Shown here: piece after piece, positions 27,031 to 34,514 of the stretch
How positions within the stretch are numbered: the first letter of the stretch is position 1
Layout of the letters: each line of letters starts with the position of its first letter
DNA from: KBS-83 sp051025295
GTDB lineage: Bacteria; Acidobacteriota; Terriglobia; Terriglobales; Acidobacteriaceae
Strand: one strand, 5' to 3'
DNA: 64,000 bases
Assembly (NCBI GenBank): GCA_051025295.1
Contig: JBMGJV010000023.1
Translations under genes and position numbers: made by a program
Notes under the pieces: model-generated
What the model was told of the DNA's origin: nothing
The model's input: the letters and a program-made list of their open reading frames with translations, nothing else
Databases searched by the model: none

Positions 27031-28869
27031 CTACGGATACGAGACAACAGGCACGACTGTGTCCGGATTGCTGCTGCTCGCCGACCCACCCACTCCGTTG
27101 ATCACGTTCGCGATCTCGCCGCTGCCGGCGAGCCAAACCGTGCCCACATCGTGGATGGCGATACCACTGCCCGTGGGTACCGTCATCGCGTTGTCCTCGA
27201 TGATCGGCAGCCCCTGGTTGAAGAACGAGTAGATACCCAGACCGTATGCGGTGTGTGTCGTGACGTTGCTGCTCACCACGTAGGACGGGTAGCCGTTCGC
27301 GCCGTTGTCGGACCACGCCGCCTGGCTTGGCACGTCATACGGCAGCTCGCTCTGATAGAAGAGCGTGGTTCCGCCATTGCCGTTCCAGAGCACCTGCTCC
27401 TGCTGGTAGTGCTCGACGGCGAGTCCGGTCGCCGTCACATTGTTCCCATTCACGACTAGGCCGTGGTTGGCGGTGTTCACCGTCCAGCCGACTGTGCCTG
27501 GATTGCCGTGATCGGCGCGCCACGCCCAGATGTCGTCGAGGATCACGTTGTCATGGTTCACCTGCAGGCTCGTGTTCGCGCTACCTACGGTCGCTCCGCC
27601 GATCCGGAAGAAGACGTCGCTCAGCGTCACGGGGTTCTGCGCATTCGCGGGTCTAGCTACGTTCGGATTGCCAATCTGGAACAGTACAGGTGACGAAACC
27701 GGACCCGCATCGACGATCAGCCCAGCCACCTGAACGCCATCGACATCCGCGATCGTGATCGCCGGCGTCCCGTTCTGTGGCACCAGCGTCGCATCCCCCA
27801 GCGCAAGCACGACTGTGTCCGGCCGTCGCACTTCGAGTGAGCGCTCCAACTGGTACACGCCCGGGGTCAGCAGAAGGTTCTTCCCGGAGGCGAGCGCCAC
27901 GTTCATCTGCAGGCCGCTCGTGCCCGGCTTTGCGATGAAGAAGCTGCTCAGGGGCAGCGAACGGCCGGCACTCGACCCCGTGCTCCAGGTCGTGCCCGCA
28001 GAGTTCGTCTGCAGCGCTGGCGCGAACACGTTGTAATTGCCTGCCGGGTCTACATACAGGAAGGGCTTCTCGCGGCTTGCCGGGGTGGTCGCCAACGTGG
28101 TGTAGGTCGGGTTCGGATAGCCCTGGGCAGGGGCGCCGGGCACTCCCGAGAACACCTGGTTCCACAGCGCGTTTGACCAGCCCGTGATGGTGCTGTTGCG
28201 CACATAGAACTGCTGCTGCGATCCGTTGACGATGAACTGCGTTGCCGTGTCGGCGATGAAGCCGCCACTCGCGAACGAGGGCCCGGTGCAGTAGTCCATC
28301 AGGGTCAGGTTGCCGCCCGTGACCTTCACGCGCCGCATCGGTGCGGCCTGCGACACAGCCCAGAAGTCGCCGGACGAATAGCAGCCCGACAAGCCCTTCA
28401 CATTAATGGTCAGATTGGAGACGGAGCGCCAGAAGTTGTCGAGCGCGATGCAGCCGCTGCTATCGCACTGGTTGTACACGTCCACGTGCCCGTTGATGGT
28501 GACATCTGTCGGCGACGCGCCCAGGCCCGCGACCTCCGTATAGAAGCCAACCTGGATGATGAGCGGAGTGTCGGCGCCGTATACGCCCGGCTTGAAGAGC
28601 AGGGCATAGCGCTGCGGGCCGAACTGATTGCTGACCTGCTGGTTGGCGATCGAGTTGACGGTCGCCTGGATCTGGCTGGTTGGCATGCTGGGGTCAAAGA
28701 CCAGTACGTTCGGTCCCAGGCTGGATTGTGCTCCAGCCGCACTGGTCAGCAGGCCTGCGCTGAACAGGAGCGCTCCCGCGGCACGGCATACGTTGATCGT
28801 CCTTGCGGACGCGAAAATCGAAAAAGTCACTACGGCCTCCCGCACTCCACGACGAAGTGCGAGCGCCAA
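27031..28869 (-). CDS. Secreted right-handed beta-helix protein (GH55/pectate-lyase-like)
   Basis: This protein of up to 612 residues has a signal-like segment (AAGALLFSAGLLTSAAGAQ). The mature part opens GPNVLVFDPSMPTSQIQATV and continues with repeated short strands rich in Asn/Gly/Val typical of a parallel beta-helix (ITIADVDGVQVAGLIVDAG, VNHDNVILDDIWAWRADHG, NHGLVVNGNNVTATGLAVEH). Similar proteins are sometimes annotated as adenylyl cyclase in actinobacteria. The fold and WRADHG-type motifs instead suggest a GH55-like beta-1,3-glucan-active or polysaccharide-binding protein, which is inference. The start is uncertain. It lies downstream, on the same strand, of a TonB receptor. Confidence 0.7.
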   Translation of the reverse strand: MALALRRGVREAVVTFSIFASARTINVCRAAGALLFSAGLLTSAAGAQSSLGPNVLVFDPSMPTSQIQATVNSIANQQVSNQFGPQRYALLFKPGVYGADTPLIIQVGFYTEVAGLGASPTDVTINGHVDVYNQCDSSGCIALDNFWRSVSNLTINVKGLSGCYSSGDFWAVSQAAPMRRVKVTGGNLTLMDYCTGPSFASGGFIADTATQFIVNGSQQQFYVRNSTITGWSNALWNQVFSGVPGAPAQGYPNPTYTTLATTPASREKPFLYVDPAGNYNVFAPALQTNSAGTTWSTGSSAGRSLPLSSFFIAKPGTSGLQMNVALASGKNLLLTPGVYQLERSLEVRRPDTVVLALGDATLVPQNGTPAITIADVDGVQVAGLIVDAGPVSSPVLFQIGNPNVARPANAQNPVTLSDVFFRIGGATVGSANTSLQVNHDNVILDDIWAWRADHGNPGTVGWTVNTANHGLVVNGNNVTATGLAVEHYQQEQVLWNGNGGTTLFYQSELPYDVPSQAAWSDNGANGYPSYVVSSNVTTHTAYGLGIYSFFNQGLPIIEDNAMTVPTGSGIAIHDVGTVWLAGSGEIANVINGVGGSASSSNPDTVVPVVSYP

Positions 28870-29021
28870 TCTAGTCTTCGGATTCGTCAGGTGTCAAACA
28901 GCAATTTCCGCGACTAAACGATTGTTCTGAAGGATGTATGTGTAGCGTCATAATGACTCCACGCCAGGCCCATGTAGCAGTGGCTGCGACTAGAGGCCAG
29001 CCGTTGGTGCCCGGCGCGGCT

Positions 29022-31952
29022 TCAGAAGTTGAAGCTGAGTTGCAGATCCACCGTCCGTACCGTCGACTGGTTGCGGTTGAAGAAGCCGCCAGCCAGGGCG
29101 AGCGATTGGTTGAAGTTCGGGCTGGTGAGCACATTGCTGGGCTGCGACAGGTTCACCACGTTGAAGATGTTGTGCCCGACGACCGAAAAGTTCAGGTTGT
29201 ACTTGCGCGCGACCTGCTTCACCTGCGGGCCGCCCGGCGGGCCACCGCCACCGTTGCCGCTCAGCCCGCCTGGCCCGAGACCGCCTCTGCCGCCGCCGGG
29301 TCCGCCGCGGCCGCCGAAGCCACCCCCGCCGCCGCCCGGTCCACGCCCCGCCACCTTCGGCCCGATGCCGAAGTTCCGGCTCAGCCGCAGGTCGGTGCTG
29401 AAGTTCGCCGGGCCGCGGCCGCTGCCGAATGGCAGGATCGTCTCGCCTGCTGTCGGCTGGACGTCGAGGCACCCGTAGCTTGTGTTGTAGAAGCGTGTGC
29501 TGCCGGCCACGCACTCACTGGCGGCCACGATACCGGGGCGCTCGTTGTACTGGTTGTCGCGATTGCGGTCCTGCCCCGTGGTGATGTTGAACGGTGCGCC
29601 GCCGTTCGCAATCATGAACATCGAGGCCTGCACCTTGTAGGGCAGCACAGTGCTGAGAATCAGCCCCACCCGATTCCGCACATCGTTCGACGAGCGGCCG
29701 TAATCGAACGACACGTTGTTCTGGTTTCTCGGATCCTGGCGCGATGGAAAGTAGTTCGGCCCGGTCGTGTCGGTGTTGAAGTGACCGAATACGTAAAAGC
29801 CCGCGATGGTGTACCGTTTCGCGCGCGCATTGATCGAGGTGATGAGCTGACTTTGCTTGTAGATCCCCTCGGACAGGTACTGATACAGATTGCCCGCGCC
29901 CGGCAGCGGCGCATCGCCTGGCGTGTCCGTCGCGTAGTCGTACTCCGGCGCGTTGATGTTATCGCTCAGATACTGATGAATGCCGCGGCTGTACAGATAA
30001 GTCACATTCGCGGTGATCGCCTTCGTCAGCGTGCGATCCACGCCGACCGCGGCCTGCATGTCGAGCGCGGCGCGCAGGTGCGGGCTCAGGCTGTACGTGG
30101 CGGAGCGGGGATTCGTCTCTGCTGCGCCGCTCGGCGGCATGCCGGGCGTGTACACCGGGTTCGTGTACACCACCTGGTGCTCGTTGATGCCGTTCTGATG
30201 AATGGCCTGGATGATCTGCGCGTCTGAGAAGCGATTGTAGAACCAGCCGTAGCCCGCGCGAATGACCGTCTTCGGCGGATGCTTGCCGCCGCCGTCCACC
30301 GCGTACGCCAGCCCGAAGCGCGGGCCCCAGTCGGCATGGTCGCGAATGCGGTTCTGCGCCTCGAAACGCAGGCCGTAGTCGAACGTGAACTTCTGGTTGA
30401 TCTTCCAGTCGTCCTGGTAGAACAGCCCCGCGTCGAACAGCGTTGCGCGCGCCGTCGGGTTGGCGATCACGGTTACGCTGCCCTGCGATGGCCGGCCAGC
30501 CTGATAATCGGCTGGGTTGTTGAAGATGTAGTTGCCGTTCGCGCCGGCATTTGAGGTGTCGGACTCGCGATAGGCGCGCAGCCGTGCACCGAAGCGGAGC
30601 GAGTGCTTGCCCAGGGTTGCGGTCGAGTAGTTCTGCAGCTCGTAATGATTGCCCGTCGTGCGGGACAGGCCGTCGTTGTTGCCGCCGCCCGTGAACGCGC
30701 CCTGCACCGTGATCGTGGGCGACGTGTTCTGCGGGGTCTGCAGGTCCTCATCGTGCTGGAAGGAGAAGCGCGTGTCGTTCACCAGGTGCGCATTGATCAC
30801 CTGCGAATCGCTGATCTGGATCTCGTGCTCGGTGTTGTGCGTGTTGTACGCCTGCGAGGCCAGCCCGTACTGTCCCGGACCATCGCCGGTATCCACACCA
30901 CGGAAGTATTCATAGCGCACCGTCAGCGTGTTCGTGGGCGTGAGCTGGTAGTCGAAGCGCGGCGAGATGTGAAGCCGTGTCTGCGGATTGTTCAGGTCCT
31001 GTACGAAGTTGCCGCCATGCGTCTGCGTGTAGTTCGGATCCTCCGGAGTGCCGGCAGCGTTCACGATGAGGATGTTCTGCGAGTTGCGCCCGAACACAGA
31101 GAGGAAGTACGACGCCTTCTTGCCCAGCGCGCCGCCCAACGATCCGTTCACGAAGAACTGGTGGTACGGCGGCGTGCTCGTAACGAAGTGACTGGTGTTG
31201 AAGGCCGAGTCGTTGCCGCTGACCTCGAGCTGCCCGTGCAGCTTGTCCGTGCCCGGCTTGGTGAGGATCTCGATGCGTCCGTAGCCCAGCTTGTCGAACT
31301 CGGCCGAGAACGGATTCTGATTGATGCGGACTTCGCGGATCGAGGACTTGGGCGGCATCTGCCCGCCTGTGAAGCCGTCGATGTAGATCTGGCTGCCGCC
31401 ATTGCCTGCTGCCGGACCGGCCAGGGCGGTCAACTCGTTCTGCATCTCGTCCGGATCGTCAGAGAGCGCATCCAGATCCTTGCCGGTGATGACGACGGCA
31501 TTGCCATTGCTCTCGGGCGACGTGTCCAGCTGGGTCGTGTCCGCCGTCACCTCGATCTGCTGTTCCTGCGTCGCGATCGTGAGCGGCACATTCAGCAGTC
31601 GTGAGGTGCCGCTGACCACCGAGACGTTTGTCTCGGAGAACTGGGTGAATCCGCTGACGTCCACGTCCAGCGTGTAAGTGCCGGCCGGCACGCTGGGAAA
31701 GTTGTAGGCCCCACCGCTGTCGGACGTTGCCGAGTATGTGCCCGGCTTGCCGGTGAGCTGCAGGTTTGCTCCGGGAATGATCGCGCCCGAAGGGTCAGCG
31801 ACCTGGCCATGCAGTGAGCCGCTGGCAGCGGGCGACTGCGCCGCCGTATCGGCTGAGCTGCTGCTCTGGCCCTGTGCCGCAGCCAGCGGCAGCATCAGCA
31901 GAAGCGGGAGAACACACGACCAGCCGTTGCGGGAGAGACGCGTCATCAGCAT
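29022..31952 (-). CDS. TonB-dependent receptor, Oar-like, with a glycine-rich insert
   Basis: The 976-residue protein has a signal peptide (LPLLLMLPLAAAQGQ), then a carboxypeptidase regulatory repeat (~46-130: GSLHGQVADPSGAIIPGAN ... AYNFPSVPAGTYTLDV), a plug (~150-240: VVITGKDLDALSDDPDEM, IYIDGFTGGQMPPKSSI) and a beta-barrel ending TVRTVDLQLSFNF. An unusual run of about 40 residues composed almost entirely of Gly, Arg and Pro (29226-29352) sits between two late barrel strands. The beta-helix gene lies 152 bp downstream on the same strand, suggesting a polysaccharide-use pair, though no linking sequence feature proves it. Confidence 0.88.
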   Translation of the reverse strand: MLMTRLSRNGWSCVLPLLLMLPLAAAQGQSSSSADTAAQSPAASGSLHGQVADPSGAIIPGANLQLTGKPGTYSATSDSGGAYNFPSVPAGTYTLDVDVSGFTQFSETNVSVVSGTSRLLNVPLTIATQEQQIEVTADTTQLDTSPESNGNAVVITGKDLDALSDDPDEMQNELTALAGPAAGNGGSQIYIDGFTGGQMPPKSSIREVRINQNPFSAEFDKLGYGRIEILTKPGTDKLHGQLEVSGNDSAFNTSHFVTSTPPYHQFFVNGSLGGALGKKASYFLSVFGRNSQNILIVNAAGTPEDPNYTQTHGGNFVQDLNNPQTRLHISPRFDYQLTPTNTLTVRYEYFRGVDTGDGPGQYGLASQAYNTHNTEHEIQISDSQVINAHLVNDTRFSFQHDEDLQTPQNTSPTITVQGAFTGGGNNDGLSRTTGNHYELQNYSTATLGKHSLRFGARLRAYRESDTSNAGANGNYIFNNPADYQAGRPSQGSVTVIANPTARATLFDAGLFYQDDWKINQKFTFDYGLRFEAQNRIRDHADWGPRFGLAYAVDGGGKHPPKTVIRAGYGWFYNRFSDAQIIQAIHQNGINEHQVVYTNPVYTPGMPPSGAAETNPRSATYSLSPHLRAALDMQAAVGVDRTLTKAITANVTYLYSRGIHQYLSDNINAPEYDYATDTPGDAPLPGAGNLYQYLSEGIYKQSQLITSINARAKRYTIAGFYVFGHFNTDTTGPNYFPSRQDPRNQNNVSFDYGRSSNDVRNRVGLILSTVLPYKVQASMFMIANGGAPFNITTGQDRNRDNQYNERPGIVAASECVAGSTRFYNTSYGCLDVQPTAGETILPFGSGRGPANFSTDLRLSRNFGIGPKVAGRGPGGGGGGFGGRGGPGGGRGGLGPGGLSGNGGGGPPGGPQVKQVARKYNLNFSVVGHNIFNVVNLSQPSNVLTSPNFNQSLALAGGFFNRNQSTVRTVDLQLSFNF
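29226..29352 (-). repeat. Glycine/arginine/proline-rich coding tract in the TonB receptor
   Basis: This GC-only simple-sequence stretch encodes GRGPGGGGGGFGGRGG and continues in the same style for about 40 residues. It replaces what would be an ordinary loop between two barrel strands near the C-terminus. The frame stays open on both sides. Confidence 0.8.
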
Positions 31953-32116
31953 CCTGGAAGAGAGATTTGAGGAGCGCTCGCCCGGGGCTGCGGGAGCGCT
32001 TGCTGCGATGGACGTGGAACGCCGTGGAAAAGTTCAGCGCAGGGATGTAAAAAGCAGATACCCCTCATGGGAACGATACCGCAGACCCGGCGATCTCCGG
32101 GGCAAGGACACCCATT

Positions 32117-32122
32117 TAGGAT
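32117..32122 (+). promoter_or_regulatory. -10-like box of the ABHD18-like gene
   Basis: TAGGAT ends 8 nt before the ATG at 32131; the spacer AACGAGAG also contains a weak GAGAG. It fits the near-leaderless pattern. Confidence 0.4.
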
Positions 32123-32130
32123 AACGAGAG

Positions 32131-33366
32131 ATGCTTCGCAACCTGTATGCGCGGTGGATGTTTGCATGGGAGACCGTACTCACCACGCAGGACACCAACC
32201 GGATTGTGCGTCCGGTCGAATGGGGATTCGATTGGCTTGAGGACTTCGCCCGTCCGCGCGGGCTGATGCCTCGCAGCAACATCGAGCGCGATCCCGCCGC
32301 TGCCGAGGCTGCGCTGCTCGCCATCAACGACGCGATCCTGCGCGACCGCGATGCATTCTACGGCTACGCGCCACCCCAGGACTATCTGCTTGAAGAGCGC
32401 TTTCCGCTCCTCTACCCCACGAATGTGCGGCGCGAGACGTTGCGCCGCGATGCCCAGCTTCGCGCCGCCGCGCAGAGTGGTCGCGCGGCCACCGCGCCCT
32501 TCCTTCGCTTTACCTCACCCGTGCGCACGCCGTATCCGGAGAACGACCTGGTCAACGCGCGCTGGTTTCCCGCGCCGGCCAAGCTGCAGCGGGGCAAGCC
32601 GCGCCAGGCCATCATCGTCATGCCGCAGTGGAACGCGGACGCGTTCAGCCACAACGCGCTGTGCACCATCTTCAATCGCTTCGGCATCTCCGCACTGCGG
32701 CTGTCGAAGCCGTACCACGACATCCGCCGCCCGGCTGAGCTCGAGCGCTCCGACTACGCTGTCAGCTCGAACCTCGGCCGCACCATCGCCGCCTGCCGCC
32801 AGGCCGTTGTCGATATTCGCTGCTGCCTCGACTGGCTTACGACGCAGGGCTACGAGCAGTTCGGCATTCTCGGCACCAGCCTCGGCTCCTGCTATGCCTT
32901 CATCGCTGCCGCCATGGATCCGCGCCTGCAGGTCTGCGCGTTCAACCATGCGTCCATGTCCTTTGGCGACGTGGTGTGGACGGGCCAGAGCACGCGGCAC
33001 GTGCGCGCTGCGCTCGAGCCGGTGATGACGCAGGATCGGCTCGATGCCATCTGGGGATGCGTCAGCCCGGTGCGCTTCATGCATGAGTTTGCCGCGCCGC
33101 CGCGCCGGTCGCTGGTCGTGCATGCGACGTACGACCTTACGTTTGTCCGCCACTATTCGCTCGAAGTGCTCGCCGCCTTCCGCGATCACAACCTCGACTT
33201 CGAATCGCGCGTGCTGCCCTGCGGTCACTACACCACCGGCGAGACGCCATACAAGTTCATGGACGGCTGGTTTCTCGGCTCGTTCGTCTACCGAGCCTTC
33301 CGCGACCTCGCCGCGAGCGGCCTGCGCCCCGCTGCGCAGCCGCAACGCGCACTCGCGTCGAAGTAG
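32131..33366 (+). CDS. ABHD18-like alpha/beta hydrolase
   Basis: The 411-residue protein resembles the ABHD18 (DUF2048) family. The N-terminal region MLRNLYARWMFAWETVLTTQD precedes the hydrolase core. The core has IIVMPQWNADAFSHNALC, the nucleophile elbow GILGTSLGSCYAF (Ser near 250), and the late acid and histidine in LVVHATYDLTF and VLPCGHYTTGETPYKF. There is no signal peptide, so it should be cytoplasmic. Substrates of this family are not established. It stands immediately before the S41 remnant and retron island and has normal host base composition. Confidence 0.75.
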   Translation: MLRNLYARWMFAWETVLTTQDTNRIVRPVEWGFDWLEDFARPRGLMPRSNIERDPAAAEAALLAINDAILRDRDAFYGYAPPQDYLLEERFPLLYPTNVRRETLRRDAQLRAAAQSGRAATAPFLRFTSPVRTPYPENDLVNARWFPAPAKLQRGKPRQAIIVMPQWNADAFSHNALCTIFNRFGISALRLSKPYHDIRRPAELERSDYAVSSNLGRTIAACRQAVVDIRCCLDWLTTQGYEQFGILGTSLGSCYAFIAAAMDPRLQVCAFNHASMSFGDVVWTGQSTRHVRAALEPVMTQDRLDAIWGCVSPVRFMHEFAAPPRRSLVVHATYDLTFVRHYSLEVLAAFRDHNLDFESRVLPCGHYTTGETPYKFMDGWFLGSFVYRAFRDLAASGLRPAAQPQRALASK

Positions 33367-33370
33367 CCGC

Positions 33371-33465
33371 GCCTACTTCCCGTCCAGCTTCTGCGCTGCG
33401 AGTTTTTGCGCGGTGGTCAGAGCGTCAGCCGCCGTCACCTTCACGTCGGGCTCGACGCCCGTGCC
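33371..33465 (-). pseudogene. C-terminal remnant of an S41 peptidase/tricorn-type protease gene
   Basis: On the minus strand this encodes GTGVEPDVKVTAADALTT followed by AQKLAAQKLDGK and a stop. This closely resembles the C-terminal end of S41 (C-terminal processing) peptidases, which typically read GxGVxPDxxVxxADAL near their end. Reading upstream of the GTG, the codon before it is a TAA stop and similarity vanishes at about 33465. The base composition also changes there. No N-terminal part of such a gene is seen elsewhere in the window, so the rest was deleted when the retron island arrived or later. Confidence 0.65.
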
Positions 33466-33501
33466 TTATGCGCGTAAAAGTTTACTGTCAGTCATTTTCT
33501 G

Positions 33502-33530
33502 TTGACAAAGGGTTTCAGGGACTCTAGTCT
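33502..33530 (+). promoter_or_regulatory. Candidate sigma-70 promoter of the retron locus
   Basis: TTGACA (33502-33507) is followed after exactly 17 bp by TAGTCT (33525-33530). It is the clearest -35 element in the window and lies at the left edge of the AT-richer island. Predicted transcription starts near 33537, just before the structured untranslated region. A second TTGACA at 33571 lacks a good -10. Confidence 0.55.
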
Positions 33531-33812
33531 TTAACTTGGATCGGCGGTACTGCCGATGTTTGATTGCTCTTTGACAATCCTCCGGCGCAGTTCTACGGAA
33601 TCAGGTGCCTAGCAATAGGCGTAAATAGGTGTCCAGTAAGTGACACCTGGGCAGGTTCTACTTCTGCCATTCAAGCCCAGACGGGAAGGCTCGTCCTGAC
33701 CTTCTGGCAGCCAAGCCGCCCCATATTCGCTTGGTCGCACAGAGAAACGGCTCCCGACGTCGTTCGTTCCTTCTCTGGTTCTGCCGACCGCCGCCCCCGG
33801 CATAACCGGGAG
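33531..33812 (+). ncRNA. Candidate retron msr-msd RNA region
   Basis: About 290 bp between the promoter and the first retron ORF contain no credible reading frame but a chain of hairpins. TCGGC/GCCGA is at 33541-33556 and GATTG/CAATC at 33562-33579. GCCTA-GCAA-TAGGC (a GNRA-type loop) is at 33607-33620, AGGTGTC/GACACCT at 33627-33648 and GGCAG/CTGCC at 33650-33668. A bulged CCA-GAAGG/CCTTC-TGG is at 33677-33707, and CCCGG/CCGGG at 33796-33810. Retron RNAs lie just upstream of the retron protein genes. CGGCGGT (33542-33548) could pair with ACCGCCG (33787-33793) as an a1/a2-like closing stem, but it is short, and the branching guanosine cannot be assigned. The exact ends are unknown. Confidence 0.4.
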
Positions 33813-33824
33813 AAGAGGTAAAGT

Positions 33825-34052
33825 ATGCACACGTCAAGGCATATCGACTCCTGCATCGAATCCATGAAGCAGATGCTTGGAGATCCCAACAACGAAATGA
33901 CGTCGGAACAGCGGAACACCCTGATGCAAGGCGTTCGCGAACTCAAGCGACTACGAAGGGCGAGAAACTTTACACGGGAGCATGTATTCACCGTGGTAAG
34001 TCGCATCACCGAAGTAGTCTACGAAATTGTGAACTCTGGAGTCGGGGCGTGA
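33825..34052 (+). CDS. Unknown 75-residue protein of the retron locus
   Basis: This small, mostly helical, mildly basic protein has the central sequence EQRNTLMQGVRELKRLRRAR and the C-terminal FTVVSRITEVVYEIVNSG. There is no signal peptide or membrane segment. The ATG is supported by AGAGG 6 nt upstream. It is the first gene of a three-gene same-strand set (this gene, XRE, reverse transcriptase) and shares their lower GC content. By position it may be an effector or an accessory protein of the retron. I do not recognise the family. Confidence 0.65.
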   Translation: MHTSRHIDSCIESMKQMLGDPNNEMTSEQRNTLMQGVRELKRLRRARNFTREHVFTVVSRITEVVYEIVNSGVGA

Positions 34053-34097
34053 GTTTCAAGGGAGCCGTTTTTTCCTAACCCTTAGGCAGGTGCACTC

Positions 34098-34514
34098 ATG
34101 AACTATCCGAAGGCGATCCGCGTCGCTCGATCATTAGCTGACCTGTCTCAGGGGGAGCTAGCTGATCGAGCCGATATCGATCGTAGCTATCTTTCCCTGA
34201 TCGAGTCAGGGAAGCGGCAGCCATCATTGGAGACTATCGAGAAGATTGCCGCCGTTCTTAAAATGCCATTTCATCTGCTGAGTCTACTTGGCAGTGAGGA
34301 GGCGGAGATAAGGCACGCTAATCCCGGGCATATTGAAAGCCTCTCGTTGGCGCTTACAACGCTGCTACTTACACCCGAGAAAAATGACTCTCCAGAAAAT
34401 GATCCATCAACGTCTTCCTCTCGACCGGGCTCCTCTAAAAAGCTTCCGCGAACTGGCGTTTCTACTCGGGGTGCCTCTAGACGAACTCCGGAGGCTCGCA
34501 AGCGAACTGCCTAA
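34098..34514 (+). CDS. XRE-family HTH protein of the retron locus
   Basis: This 138-residue protein has an N-terminal XRE/Cro-type helix-turn-helix (residues ~4-65: AIRVARSLADLSQGELADRA, then SYLSLIESGKRQPSLETIEK). A helical linker and a disordered, Ser/Pro/Arg-rich tail follow. The final ~43 codons are read in a different frame from the start of the reverse transcriptase gene, an overlap of about 130 nt. It may repress the locus or act as the retron-controlled effector. XRE-type HTH proteins define one of the described retron classes (type VI, from memory of the Mestre et al. scheme). Confidence 0.8.
   Translation: MNYPKAIRVARSLADLSQGELADRADIDRSYLSLIESGKRQPSLETIEKIAAVLKMPFHLLSLLGSEEAEIRHANPGHIESLSLALTTLLLTPEKNDSPENDPSTSSSRPGSSKKLPRTGVSTRGASRRTPEARKRTA

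Noticed and set aside
33571..33600. Second promoter of the retron (TTGACA at 33571)
   Set aside because: No acceptable -10 at 16-18 bp (TACGGA or CTACGG only). The hexamer is partly inside the GATTG/CAATC hairpin.
34333..34383. Longer N-terminus for the reverse transcriptase
   Set aside because: It adds non-conserved residues inside the XRE gene. The ATG codons at 34384 and 34399 already precede the conserved N-terminal region.
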